Of a stretch of 64,000 nt of DNA, positions 46,452 through 58,708 are shown in pieces. The position numbers and the translations under genes were made by a program. Positions within the stretch are counted from its first letter, which is position 1. Each line of letters starts with the position of its first letter. A model generated the notes under the pieces. That model saw nothing but the letters and a program-made list of their open reading frames with translations. It had not been told where the DNA came from and did no database searches. The DNA is from Plumapathes pennacea (Eukaryota; Cnidaria; Anthozoa; Antipatharia; Myriopathidae), in NCBI GenBank assembly GCA_964036295.1, contig OZ038467.1:8378170-8442169 (forward strand), in the 5' to 3' direction.

Positions 46452-47634
46452 GTACAAATTAATAGATTTTAAGCGGAATTCGTTTATAAATTCGGCCTAA
46501 AATAGCAGATAATGGTGGTTACAGGTAGAAGTGGTTTTTTGTTGGGCGCACAGATTGAACAAATTGTCTACATGACCAGGTTCCCACGCGAAGTATACGT
46601 GTGCAAATGGATAAGACAAGATGGTTCCAGGCTAACACCTTCAGTGTTCTATGTTCGGAACCTGGCAGGACGATAGTGTGTAATAAATATAACGGAATGT
46701 GGAAGATTTATGTATCAAGACGTTGCAGCGTTGCGCAAGTGGTCCATACTCTGTCTGAACACTTTTGATCGATGGAGGGATCGCCCTTATGATCCGCCAG
46801 AATATCTCAGCCTCAACAGCTGCGTAATAATGTGAACGCGGCTTTATACAGAATGATGAAAGAGTTCAGTCCTTTTGTTTTGTTGGCTTTTCCCCAATTC
46901 ATCGTGCTAGTTACTATGAGAAGAAATCCATAAAGCAACTGCATCGACTGTTAGTTAGGCAAGTGGATATTTAGCACGCAGGTTCCTAACTGGACAAACG
47001 ACGGAGGTAAGAAAAACTAAAATCCTGTGTGAACTATCAAGATAAATGCTGCCCTTTTGAGACCTGATTGTCGGATGGGCTTTGGTGCGCTTTGTTTCGC
47101 CTGATCTGCACCTGCTGTGCACTTTGACTTCAAATTATACTTCAAAATCTTGAAAGGAAAAGAACAGGCCACCTCCACACTCACGTGGAGTAACAAATAG
47201 TACGCAACGTGGGGAGTAAAACGCCGCTTGTTATGCAGCTTTGGCTGCTCGAATCACACAAACAAGAAGGAAATCAAACTCTCGTGTATATAATGTCTTC
47301 TCCTGATGGTGATGGTCTTGTTGTTTTAAGGCCATAATTTAAGTGTGAATTTTCATGGAGAAAAGCATCTTAATAACCTTTTAGGAAACACGCAATATCA
47401 ATATTTCACTGCTGTATAATTGCAGTACTTAAATGTTCGACGAGTATTATGAAATGGCTGCACAGCACTAATACATTTTCCGCGTCATAGAGCAGAGCAA
47501 AAATACGATTTATGATTGTTTATTAAAGCCAAAGTCTTGAGACCAAAATAAGAAGTCATGTTGTACTTTCAAGTTATTGGAAACAGGCAGTTGCAATAAT
47601 GCCAAACATAATCAATTTTTCTTTCTTCCTTTTT
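46452..47634. other. Spacer, degraded third copy of the A-B intergenic block
   Basis: From about 46735 the sequence follows 25670-26430 (and 40840-41690) with many small changes. No gene. Its right end is cut by the element at 47635. Confidence 0.5.
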
Positions 47635-48055
47635 AAGGTCGGCGTCTCACGAAAGTGAGAAGCACGACCTTGTTGCGCCACGACACCGTCAGTCCGTCAG
47701 TCAGTCCGTCATCTGTGTCAACAATAGACTTCCAAATTAGGAAGTTTATTCCAAATTTGGGCACGATCACGCATGATGAAATACATTTCAAGAGATCGAT
47801 TAACTTTAAAGCCCACATCTCAGCTGTTCAAAGAGCTAATTTTTTGTGTGACCGTTTTTAGACAGGGCATTCCACAGAATTGTCTAAAATCCACATTCCG
47901 ATATTTTTTGTGACATCACTTTACCACTATATTCACTCAAGGCAATCCCTACTTTAGAGCAGTTAAGACACAAGCCTGTTGTACGGACTAGACCACAACC
48001 AAAATCTGCCAATCAAAAAGATAGCCGACCTTACAGCGGCATCGCTGCTTTGATT
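47635..48055 (+). mobile_element. Helentron-like element, about 421 bp
   Basis: The paralogous sites (about 26432 and 41690) read CCTTTTTGTGTTTAATGTAG without interruption. Here they are split after the T-run. The insert starts AAGGTCGGCGTCTCACG and near its end has the complement GCCGACCTT, followed by a hairpin (CAGCG-GCAT-CGCTG, 48034-48047) and CTTTGATT. Inverted sub-terminal repeats with a terminal 3' hairpin and no target duplication fit Helitron2/Helentron elements, which insert between T residues. The exact ends are ambiguous by one T. No coding sequence. Confidence 0.55.
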
Positions 48056-49554
48056 GTGTTTAGTGTAGTTTAGCTGCCCCGCTGCAATATTCTATTTGAC
48101 ACGAGAAGCAATTAAAACATACTCTCAGTATAATCACTCATCGGTGCTATGGATATGTTAAACAACAGACAACAACTATTTTTAAAATAATTAATTTGGT
48201 ACAGAACACCGCAAGAAGTAGCAGGAGTGAACAGGAGTGGGGTAAATTAGTTGTTTGCTTTGGTCGTTCTGTTTAATGCGCAATGCTTCTGTGTCCAAAA
48301 TTGCCAAAATCTACAGGAGCGGCTTTAGGAGCAGTCATTCAATAAGATAAAAAACAGCTTAGTGTAAGCCCAAATAATTTTACGACCATTACCAATATTC
48401 CAAACGCTTGATTGGTCGTTAGTACTGCGCAATTTTCTATTTTGCACCTGCAGAATTGTTATAAACAGAGAATTCTTTGAAGAAAGAAAAATATGCGAGG
48501 AAAAGTTTGACAAGTGGATTAAGAATGCATGTTCCTTAATGGACAAATAAGTTAAATGATTAAGTCGCTGTCAAGTTGGCGCTAGAGAGCAAACAACATG
48601 CCCCTTATGTTTTTGGGCAAGAAGAACTAGAAAATTATCAGCCGAACAAAAACAAGAAAAAAACTTGTTTAGATTTCTGCTTCTTTCTAAAATTTTATTA
48701 TGTTCCATCAATGTTTGCAGACCACATGGTCGCTGTTCAAGCTGCGACAAGTATACAGATAGCACACAAACAATTTAATAAAATGAAAATTTAGACCAAT
48801 GGATGAACATCACGACTGATCATTTGATAAGACTTGTCAGGTGCTCTAAGAATAAATGACAAGAGGTATGTTAAATAATAAACAGTCCCTGCTCATAACC
48901 AAATACGCTACAAGAAGAAAATTCAAAAGGAAACCGCTTAAAAGAGCAGACAGGTAAGTAAGATTCATGGTTTACTGCTTTGGTTGTTTAGAATAAAGTG
49001 CCGCTGGTGTGCATGAAATGACAAATTCGGCCAAACTGCAAAAATTAAACTCACTCTATCTAAACATAAAATTCGAAGAACTAAAGTTAGTTGATTGGCA
49101 ATTTTACCAGCATTTGTGCCGTAATGTTTTTCATGATATCTCATCCGCTGCCTATGATATTAAAATTCCCTAGTCTGAAATAAACTGCTCATAAGTTACT
49201 AGGCCACGGCCGTTACACAACGCTAATCATCCATCATTATTTGAGAGTGAATCGCTGTTAGTGCTGGTTTTTGACATAGCTTGATCCATGTTTTAAGCTT
49301 GGTTTGCACGAGCGACGCAACCGCAAGCACAAGGATCAAAATATTTTTATACGGCTTGTGCTTGCGCTTGCGTCGAGCCCATTTTCACTTTGAAATAAAC
49401 CTTGTTCTTGTGCTTTTCTCTCGTGAAAACCTGTAGGCTTTAGTTTTCATGCCATCTTGTCGTGTAACAGTAATATTTTGGGTTCTACAGGATATCATTT
49501 CTGATCAGCTGGGCTTGGCGTGTGACTGCGTTTTCCTTCTGAACCACAAGAGAA
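48056..49554. other. Spacer upstream of the intact B receptor
   Basis: Third copy of the 26440-27820 block, more diverged, with about 150 bp extra at 48790-48950. The short inverted repeat with AAGCACAAG arms lies at about 49300-49430. GGTTCTACAGGATATC precedes the start as in the other B genes, but the TACTAAC branch site is not kept. No gene. Confidence 0.5.
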
Positions 49555-50436
49555 ATGTTGCCCCTGTGGGGTCTGATTCTCGGATGGATTTTAACTGTTG
49601 TCATAGTCGTTGGTAACGGCCTGGTTATCTATCTGATCACAACGAGACGAAACCTCAGAACAACAACGAACTGGTTTGTCTTATCACTTGCGGTGGCCGA
49701 TTTGGGATTTGGAATATTTTACTACCCACGTTTTTCTCAATGCTGGATTTCCCAAAGCTGTGCAGAACAGCGCGTTGTAACTATTACCTTCTCCATTGGG
49801 GCTTACTTTATTCTGGCCTCAGTGACAAACCTGTGCGCACTAACACTGGATCGTTACCTCGCCATCGTTAAACCACTGAGGTACGTCACCTTCATGACAA
49901 AGAAGCGCGTGGCTCTCCTCATATTTGCGGCGTGGAGCGTCACAATTCCAAATCTAATTTATTTTCTTGCAATGTATTTGGCTACTTCAGGAAAAACTTT
50001 CGAAAGTATGAAACGTATCATATGGTTGTGCATTGCTCTTTTCAACCTTGCAGTCTGCGTCTTTTTGCTGTTTGCTACAACACGAATATTCCTTATCATC
50101 CGGGGAATCACGAGACAAAACGCTGCAATGGTTGCCCAGCTGAACTTTAACCACAGAATACAACACAGAGTGGAGTTTAAGGCGCGAGAAACTGCGTCGG
50201 CGAAAATGGTCGGTATTGTATTGACAATCTTCATCATTTGCTATTCATTAGACATAGTTGACACTATCTTAGATATTGGGTTTTTGCACCAACAAAACGA
50301 AACTTTTCACATGCTGCTTACTTTACTGAGGCTGCTGAACTCTGCTATAAACCCTGTAGCGTACGCTTTCTTTAAAAGAGAAATCAGAAGAGAACTGAAG
50401 AAACTGCTGTGTTGTAGTCTGTCTGTAGTCTTGTAA
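49555..50436 (+). CDS. Class A GPCR, family B, intact (293 aa)
   Basis: Full-length frame from ATG 49555: MLPLWGLILGW start, N21 in TM1, LAVADLGFG in TM2, DRYLAIVKPLRYVTFMTKKR at the TM3/ICL2 junction, NPVAYAFFKREIRRELKKLL at TM7/helix 8, then a Cys pair (CC) suited to palmitoylation and SLSVVL. It differs from 27824 mainly in TM2-ECL1-TM3, ECL2-TM5 and ECL3, while ICL2 is identical. It lacks the TM3-ECL2 disulfide, the TM5 proline and CWxP. AATAAA lies at 50632-50637, about 195 bp past the stop. It is one of only two family B genes in the window with all seven TM segments in one frame. Confidence 0.9.
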   Translation: MLPLWGLILGWILTVVIVVGNGLVIYLITTRRNLRTTTNWFVLSLAVADLGFGIFYYPRFSQCWISQSCAEQRVVTITFSIGAYFILASVTNLCALTLDRYLAIVKPLRYVTFMTKKRVALLIFAAWSVTIPNLIYFLAMYLATSGKTFESMKRIIWLCIALFNLAVCVFLLFATTRIFLIIRGITRQNAAMVAQLNFNHRIQHRVEFKARETASAKMVGIVLTIFIICYSLDIVDTILDIGFLHQQNETFHMLLTLLRLLNSAINPVAYAFFKREIRRELKKLLCCSLSVVL

Positions 50437-50684
50437 GCCTCGCCGCGGCGGCTCGGGTTTACACAAACTTTCGAGTTCTCCCACACTCCCTCTCGTGTTT
50501 GCATCAGGCTATGTAAACCCCGGGGCGCGTTTTATATTTCTTAAAAAGTCGGTTCCTATCGTGTTCTAGTTTCATTAGTTTCACAGTACAAATGACTGTA
50601 TTATAATGTATAACTCCACACACAAAGAATCAATAAAAACTTGTTGTTTAATGCTTAAAAGCATTTTCAGTGTCTTGTTTAGAC

Positions 50685-50723
<39 letters not shown>

Positions 50724-51701
50724 GGCGTTCGTCCGCAGAAACGACAACGAGAAGAAGTTGTTGTTGTCGCTACTGTAAGGATTAACGATATCAGTACTTG
50801 AGAGGAGCTCGAATCTCACGAAGTACAAGACTGGTAGAAAACAAATCGGAATCACAACGGGTTCTATTCACGTCGATCTCAACGTACGAAGATGCGCACA
50901 GCAGCATACAGTTTCACAAGCGATGTAAACACAAGCTGCCTAAAATGAAAACGATTGATGCAAGTATTAACGTTAGCACTATAAATATGCGTCAACAGAA
51001 AACGAGCGACGTAAAAAACGCGCAAGCATGAGAAAAATGCGTCAAATGAAAACGAGCGACTCAAACAAAAACGCAAGCACAATCTAAGTGATCCTTGCGC
51101 TTGAGCCAATACTTGCATTTCAGGCGAACCTGTTTTTACTACGAAATAAAGACTCTTGTGCTTTCGTCGGTCGTGAAAATTAGGCTGAACGTTACACTTC
51201 CTCTACAGGGAATGCAGCTCAAACTCTCAGACTAACAATACTTTTTAATTCCCTTATAAACGAGCGGCTGTGAAGTAAATGCAGCGGGCCTCCACTCTGC
51301 TCAATAAAATTGATCGTCGCGAGTCTCGCCAGAATATCTGAGCATCAACAACTGCGCATAAAATGTGAAAATGGTTTTTAGAACGACGAAATAGCTCATT
51401 TTACGAGTTTTTGTGCAGCAGTGACAGTTTATTCAGAAAGCGAATGATCAAATCTACTATCTAAACGGAGTACTTTGAGCCTGAATAATTTCTTTTTTAG
51501 TATTTTAATTATTGTGAGCAATTCATTAGCCAAATGCATCGCCGCTTTGTCAGGGAAGCCGATTTTATTAGCATGCAGGGGCTGTACTAACAAAAACTGG
51601 CGTATGAAAGAAATTGTTCGTAAGCTTGACTTACGGCATCGTAAGTATGACGTACGCATGTTTTACGCAACACATTTTCCGCGTCATTGAGCAAAAAAAT
51701 A
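50437..51701. other. Spacer between the B receptor and the second Helitron
   Basis: 3' UTR to about 50650, then a poly(A) tract (50691-50717) and sequence that in part is an inverted relative of 31170-31400 and 44600-44830. The block near 51125 (GAACCTGTTTTTACTACGAA) is a relative of 25326 and 32893. Frames here are not conserved. Confidence 0.45.
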
Positions 51702-53191
51702 CTAGAAATACGATAATCGCATATACCCCCTCACTCTGCCATTGATGGGACTTTTACTTTGGTAACTCCCAATAAGAGTAGCCTTTGTTTTACCGAAATG
51801 TTGACTCAATCTTTTCTTCGAACTCAAGTGCTACACGCAAAGGAAGGACAAAAGAATGGTGTGTGTTATACTTTTGCGTTGAAAAAAGAATCGATTGCGT
51901 GACGAAGTACGTATTTCCCACGGTCGGCACGTCAAATTAATTCATACAGTCTGCCAAGCACGTTCTCGAAATTTAATACTCAAAGTTTGAAGTTGGTCGG
52001 CCGTCGTAGTACGGGAAAAAAGGAACACTGATTTTCCAATTTTGAATTCATAGGCAGTACAATTAAATAGGCTTCCTGTGCGATTTGTTTTTACTACCGC
52101 ATGCACCAGACTCAGGCATGCATATGTAATAGGCTCGAATTGTTTTGTATGTGAACCCACTCAAAACAGCAAAATTTCTCCCAGAATCAAAGCAAAACTT
52201 GAACAGTTTACTTCAAAATTATACACGGGCTTCAGACCCAGTAATACTTCTAAGGGCTTGTGAACGATTCTCGCTGCAATCACCGCGTGTCAGATTACAG
52301 AAAAATAAGACATCTGACTAAATCATTCAAGACTCCAAGTTCCGATTGCTCTGAGCAAATACGGTAGCCGAAACTGGCGACAGAAGCGTAGTAAAACAAT
52401 ACTTCGAGGGAAAATGACCAGCATACAGATTTTAATACATTCTTGAAGTGATCGAGTTACAAAATATATATTTGTCACGGTGATTGTTCGATTTCCACTG
52501 ACTAACCTTTGTTGCTTGTCCTTTCTAAATAAGTATCTGAGTTTAACACAAAACGGCGTCTGAAGCTCCCGATTTGCTTTCAAGCGCTGTTCCCTTTGCG
52601 GAGTTGTCTGTGTTACCCGCTTCTGTTCATGTCGCTTTTGGTCGGCATTCATGCGCTGTTGTCTTAATTTGCGGAGTCTTCTCTTCGGCCCGCTTTTTCT
52701 CCTGAAGTTTCCGATTTACGTTCAAGCGCTGTTCTCTTTGCGGAGTTGTCTACGTTACCCGTTTCCGTTCATGTCGCTTTCGATCGGTATTCATGCGCTG
52801 TTGTTCGCTCGTTTCACGATTTCGCCTTGCTCGTGCCTGTTCCCTTCTCATTTGAAGACGAGCTTCGCGAGACTGTTGTGTTTCAAGTTTTTCAGTTAAG
52901 TTTTCCATTTTCGTGAACGCAGCTACAATATATTGTTACTTCGTTCAAATCTAAATGCTTCGTTCAAATCTAATTTCTCTAAGTTATTCCGAGTAAAACA
53001 ACAGGGCACACGTGATCGATCCGGCCTTTGTTATTGGTTAGCGGGGTAACCGCGCCTAAAGTCGTACGCCAGACAGACTGACAGACAGACAACGTTAAAT
53101 TTCGAGATGGCGACAGGCTCGGAGTCCCCAAGTAGGCGGTATAATATTACTGCATTAGTGTCGTGAGTATTTCCCTCACTTCGTTCGGGGA
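51702..53191 (-). mobile_element. Helitron, 1490 bp
   Basis: Same family and ends as 28708-30189: minus-strand 5' TCCCCGAACGAAGTGAGGGA and 3' ..CGTATTTCTAG, placed between A and T. Its copy of the repeat protein (about 52560-52908) starts with a good ATG but is interrupted by a TAG in place of a CAG codon (near 52752) and by a frameshift near 52665. It is a decayed non-autonomous copy. The flanking sequence on both sides belongs to the 41530/47480 spacer block. Confidence 0.85.
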
Positions 53192-54121
53192 TGATTATTT
53201 ATTACAGTCAAGGCTGTACTTTCAAATAATTAGAAAATGCCAAACGTAATCAATTTTCTTTTTTTCTTTAGCGTTTAGTGTAGTTTAACTGGCCCCTGCA
53301 ATATTTTATTTGACACGAGAAGCAATTAATACATATTATTCTCAGAGTATATATATCACGCATCGGCACTATGGATATGTTAAATAAAGACAATAACTGT
53401 AAATAATTGATTTGGTAAAGAACACCTCAGGAAATATCAGAGACGAACAGGAATGGGGTCAATTAGTTTCCACTGTTTGCTTTGGCCGTTCTGTTTATTG
53501 CGCAGTGCTTCTGTGTCCAAATTGCCAAAACCTATAGAACGGTTTTCGGAGGTGTCACTCAATAAGATAAAAAAGAAAAGAGCTTAGTGTAAACCTAAAT
53601 AATCTTACGAATCATTTGCCACTTCCAAACGCTTAATGGTTCGTTCGACTGCGCATTTTCTATCTTGCACCTGTAGAATTCTTATAAACAGAGAATAATT
53701 TGAAGGAAAAAAAAAAAAAAAAAAAACACTGAGAAAAAACGTTTCACAACTGGATTAAACATGCATGCGTCCTTAATGGACAAATAAGTTAAGTGGTTAA
53801 GTCGCTGTCAAGTTGACGCTAGAAAGCAAACATATCCCTTATGTTTTTGGGAAAGAGAACTAGAAAATAGTCTTTATAAAACAGCAAGAAAAACAAAAAT
53901 AATAAAAAAACTTGCTTAGATTTCTGCTTCTTTTATAAAACTTCATTTTACATGTAAGTGTTCCATCAATGCCTGCAGATCACATGGTCACTGCTCCAGC
54001 TGCGACAAGTATACTAGCACACAAACAATTTAATAAAATAAATATTTAGACCAATAGATGAAGACCACGACTGATCAATTGATCAAACTTGTCAAGCGCT
54101 CCGGCTAATAATAAATGATAA
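53192..54121. other. Spacer, degraded fourth copy of the A-B intergenic block
   Basis: Follows 47570-48830 with heavy divergence (GTTTAGTGTAGTTTAACTGG..., CACCTGTAGAATTCTTATAAACA). Poly(A) at 53708-53726. No gene. Confidence 0.45.
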
Positions 54122-55107
54122 ATAATGGTAATAGGACTGAGTGGAGTCCGATTCGGTCTGTAATCATACGAGTGATTACAAAATCGGACGACCGCGCTTC
54201 GCGGGAGTCCGATTTTGTAATCACGAGTATGATTACAGACCGACATCGGACGACACGCTCTCAGTTTTATCAACTTAAAATACTTGAGAGAAACAAGAAG
54301 TTAATTTACCCAATGAATTGAGTTGAATGCGGATTTTTTAAGTAAAAGTCAAAAATGTGTAAGTTCTGTACACTCATTAAAAATCAGTAAACCCAACGAA
54401 CTCGCAAATTGAAAGACAGTTTCTTTCAACTTTTCAGGTTTATGAACATAACAGGTGCTTTGAAACTAGTTTATTTTTCTAGAAGAATACTGGTTTATTT
54501 TTTCACAGAAGTTTACAAGGCATTCAAAGGAAATATTCAAGACTGAAAAAAATCTGTATCTTAGCGGGTCGGCACAGTAAATCCAAACTTACCGATTTCT
54601 TGATGGCTTAATTCTCGAGGAATGTTTGTCCATCACAGTCCATCACAACAAAGTTAAAAGTCTTCCATGATTTTGAAATGAATTAACGACGTTCATTGAC
54701 ATTGAGCCGTAAGTTGGAGAGTGTCTAAAGCACAGTTTGCTGGCGACGTAGTGAACTACACAAACGCGTCCGATCGGCGAAAATTTCCTGTCTTCTTTCG
54801 TTCCATAGTGACTGTTTACGTTCTTCGACTGACCACAAACTGTTCCTTACATGTTAAGTTGTCCAAGAATTAACAAAATTCGCCTTTCAAGATGCCACAA
54901 ACTCACACCGGCAATTGCTTTTTCCACTGAAAAGCAATGTAATGCTGATTGGTGCATTTAAATTTTGCTCTTGCTTATGATTGGTTAAGCCAACTGTCCG
55001 ATTACAGAACAAAGAAGTATCCGATTACAAAACAATAGGTGTCCAATTAATGATTAATCGGTGGTGTTATGAACCAATCACATTCGAGGAAATTGTAATA
55101 TTTATGA
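54122..55107. mobile_element. Inserted element of about 1 kb with a strong palindrome
   Basis: The paralogous spacer at 48820-48890 lacks this stretch. Near the left end an almost perfect cruciform is formed by GTCTGTAATCATAC..GTGATTACAAAATCGGAC and its complement (about 54155-54242). GTCCGATTACA-type motifs recur at the right end (about 54997-55040). No ORF and no transposase fragment. Exact termini and target duplication are not resolved; a MITE or a deleted DNA transposon is likely. Confidence 0.5.
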
Positions 55108-55679
55108 TTAGAGGTATGTTAAGTAATCATAACCGAATACGCTACAGGAAGAAAACTGTACAGGAAACCGCTTAAAAACAGACGGGTAAGTAAGATTCAT
55201 GGTTTACTGCTTTAGTTGTTTAGAATAAAGTGCCGCTCAACTTGTGCATAAAATGAAAATTCGGCCAAACTGCAGAAATTAAACTCACTCTATCTAAGAC
55301 CAGAAGTTCGTTAAACAGCAATTTTGATCATTTGTGCCTTGAACAAATGCCTGTGTTTCACTTGTAAATATATTCATGATATCCCATCCGCTGCCTATTT
55401 TATTGTCTAGTCCGAAATAAACTGCTAAATGAGTCACTGGGCCTCGGCCGCTACAGAACGCTAAACATCCATATCTTTTGAGAGTACTAAAAACGTTAGA
55501 TCGTAATTCTCCAGTACTCACAAGATTAATGCTATCTTGATTCGCTGTCAGTTTTTAACATAGTTTGATCCATGTTTTAGTTTTTACGCCATCTCGTCGT
55601 GTAACGACACTAACCTCCTTCGTCTTTCTGATCAGCTGGGCTTAGCGTGCGACTGTTCTTCTTTCAAACCACAAGAGAA
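55108..55679. other. Spacer upstream of the broken B receptor
   Basis: Diverged copy of 48860-49554. No gene. The GGTTCTACAG element before the start is lost. Confidence 0.4.
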
Positions 55680-56570
55680 ATGTGGCCCCTTTGGTTCCTT
55701 ATTCTCGGGTGGTTTTTGACCGCTGTCATAGTCGTCGGTAACGGCCTGGTTATATTACCTGATCACAGTGAAACGAAACCTCCAGAACAACAACGAACTG
55801 GTTTGTCTTGTCACTTGCGGTGGCCGATTTTGGCTTGGGAATATTTTACTGTCCTATCTATTTATCCTATCTATACATGACTATTGACCAAAGAGGAGCA
55901 AAAAAGACAGTTGTAGATCATATTATCTCCTCTATTGCGGGTTTATTCATTTTGGCCTCAGTGACCAACCTGTGTGCACTAACACTGTACCGTTACCTCG
56001 CCATCGTTAAACCACTGAGGTACGTCACCCTCATGACGAAGAAGCGCGTGGCTCTCCTCATATTTGCGGCGTGGAGCGTGGCGTTTCTGGTTCTTATTTT
56101 ATTTCTTGCAATGATTTTGGCTACTTCGGGAAAAACTTATAAAACTATGTATTCGAGCATCTGGTTCAGCATTTGCTCTTTTCTACCTTGTAGTTTGCGT
56201 CTTTTTGTTGTTTGCTACAACGCGAATATTCCTTATCGTCCGGGGAATAGCAAGACAAAACGCTGCAGTGGTTGCCCAGCTGAACTATAACCACAAAATA
56301 CAACAAAGAGTGGCATTCAAGGCGCGAGAAACTGCGTCGGCGAAAATGATTGGTATCGTAGTGACAATCTTCATCATGTGCTCTTCACTAGACATAGTCG
56401 ATAGTTTCTCACATTATTTCGATTTTTCTTTTAATTACGAAGGAATTACTATGCACCTGCTGATTGCTTTACTGAGGCTGCCAAACTCTGCAGTAAATCC
56501 TGTGGCGTACGCTTTCTTTAAAAGAGAAATCAGAAGAGAACTGAAGCGACTACTGTGTTTTAAAAAATAG
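55680..56570 (+). pseudogene. Class A GPCR, family B, three +1 insertions and DRY lost
   Basis: TM1 reads from ATG 55680 (MWPLWFLILGW). Extra bases near 55753 (ATTACC for CTATC) and 55781 (CCTCCAG for CCTCAG) shift the frame at TM1-TM2. A third extra T near 56168 (GCATTTGC) brings it back, so TM5-TM7 (NPVAYAFF) return to the first frame. The central TM3-TM4 part is open in the shifted frame, and there DRY has become YRY (TACCGTTAC). Several independent lesions make this a true pseudogene. Confidence 0.9.
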
Positions 56571-56699
56571 TTGATTACACAAGAGGCACAAATATTGTTT
56601 TTCAGAATTTTTGTTGCACCAAATGGCTTTCTACTTAAACCGCTTTTACTGAAGTTATGTTTTAGTTTACACTGTAAACTTACGCCCAGTATATAGAGG

Positions 56700-57032
56700 A
56701 TATTACACGGCGGCGCGAAGATATGAATTTTATTTTCGAGTTGTAAAAACAATATTTTACGAACGAGCGCCTCGCGAGTGAGTAAAATATTGTTTTTACC
56801 ACGAGAAAATAAAATCCATATCTTCGCGCCGCCGTGTAATTTTCTTTTTATTATATTAGACACGAGTGTTTTACGAGAAATTGCACAAACAACCGTGCAA
56901 AAGCGGGAAATGATGCCAACGATATCCTCACTAGTGAGGATATGGAAAATACGCCACTCGGTTCCCGGATGTAGTTTCGTATGGATTTTACGCACGGTAT
57001 ATTTTCCAGTAAAACACTCGTGTCTTTATAAT
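56700..57032. mobile_element. Two adjacent inverted-repeat elements (MITE-like)
   Basis: The first (about 56706-56840) has arms ATTACACGGCGGCGCGAAGA and complement, with a TAAAATATTG inner pair. The second (about 56850-57030) has arms ATTAGACACGAGTGTTTTAC and near-complement. The TTACACGG ends resemble the repeats at 22590 and 4230. They lie about 130 bp behind the pseudogene. No ORF. Confidence 0.55.
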
Positions 57033-58268
57033 AAAAGTTCATAACAATACCTATATTTCAGGGTTCCTATTTATAACAGTTGTAACATGTTTAAAAGCTA
57101 AACGACTGAAGCCGGCTCCTATCGTGTTCTAGTTTTAATAGTTTCACAGTACAAACGACTGTATTATAATGTACTCCAAGAATAACAATAAAACGTGTTT
57201 TTAGCATTTTCTGTGTCTTCTTCACGCTTGAATTAGAAGAAGGAGAAAATTGTTTGTACGCAGAAACGACAACGAAGGTTAACGATAGCAACATCTGAGG
57301 GAAACTCGAATCTCACAAAGAACATTGGCAGGAAAAAAATCGGGATCATAACGGGTTCTTTTCACGTCCATTTCAACATACGAAGATGCGCACAGCAGCA
57401 TAAATTTTCATAAGCGATGCAAACACAAGCTGCCTAAAATGAAAACGCTTGACGCAAACGAACGAAGGACGCAAACACATGCGCAAGCATAAGAGAAATG
57501 TGTCAAATAAAAACGCAAGCACAATCTAAAAGATCCTTAATCGTAAGTATGACGTGCGAATTCTGTTTTGCGCAAGATAATATGCGTAAGTCATACTTAA
57601 CGAACATTTTACATTCGTACGCATATTTTGATTAAACAAACAAGAAATGTGAAGCTGCTTTCAAGATAACGCTAAATTATAATAGAAATATGGTTTAGAC
57701 TAACGCTCGAAATGTTAGACACAACTTCTTAGTGGCGTTCCGGATATTCACATCAAATTTTGTTACATTCTTGAAAACGAAAAGCGCTTGTATCTCGCCG
57801 AGTTTTATAAACACAAGTGACTTGCTAACGTTGTATGGTATATTCTATGGTCTCTATCAAAACATGCAGAGCACATGGCTGCTGTACCAGCTGCAACCGT
57901 CAGTACACAAATCATTTAATAAAATGCATATTCAGTACCAATCATTTGATCTGACTTCTCAAGGAAATATTAGGGGCAAATTAACCGATTTTCAGGATTT
58001 ATAGCTCGATTATGAAACTCCTAAAACAGCAGATCATGGTGGTTACAGGTAAAATTGCTTTTTGTTGCATACTGCATAGATAGAACCAAATCTCTCGAAC
58101 GCAAATAATATTTTGCTTGTTTAGTATACAATGAAATAAAGGCATTAGGGAATCAGGCCTAAATACGAACTGTCCGGTATATACATGCCCAGGTTCTCAT
58201 GCGAAGTATACGTGTCCAGTGGATAAGACGAGTGCAGGTCCTTGTTTAATGGCCGATATATATTGTTA
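57033..58268. other. Spacer without recognised gene
   Basis: The first part resembles 50540-51060 (poly(A)-signal region and AACGACAACGA block). The rest holds short frames only. GTAAGTATGACGT.CG and TCATACTTA motifs near 57543-57600 form a weak inverted repeat, also seen at 51620-51655. Confidence 0.4.
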
Positions 58269-58708
58269 CTAGAAATACGATAATCGCAGATTCCCCCTCG
58301 CCCTGACATGGATGTTTTACTGAAGTTTTGGCGCAAACACATCTTGGAAGTCAAGTGCTGGACGCAAAGAAAGGCGACAAAAATATCGCGTTGAAAAATA
58401 ATCCTTGCTGAGGCCGTACGCCTTTCTCACGGACATCGTCGCACCAAAGTAATTTATGCTGTCTGCTTGACCGGCCGTATAGTACGGCAAAGAATGAACA
58501 CTTATTGAATGAACACATATTCTGCTCCTTATAAGGCAGTTCGTTCGTTTTCCGTTAGTCTTTACATGAAGTGTTGTCTGCCCCTTGACTGACTGACTGA
58601 CTGACAGACGAACATTAGATTTCGAGATGACGATCCGCTTGGACTCTCAAAATAGCGAGATATTGCACCATTAGCGTCGTGATTATTACCCTCGCTTACG
58701 CTCGGGGA
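58269..58708 (-). mobile_element. Short Helitron derivative, 440 bp
   Basis: Minus-strand ends TCCCCGAGCGTAAGCGAGGG and ..TATCGTATTTCTAG match the two longer Helitrons. Flanks are GTTA on the left and TAAGCC on the right, so it again sits between A and T. The internal repeat-protein part is absent. It contains a GACT tetranucleotide run (about 58578-58600). Confidence 0.85.
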
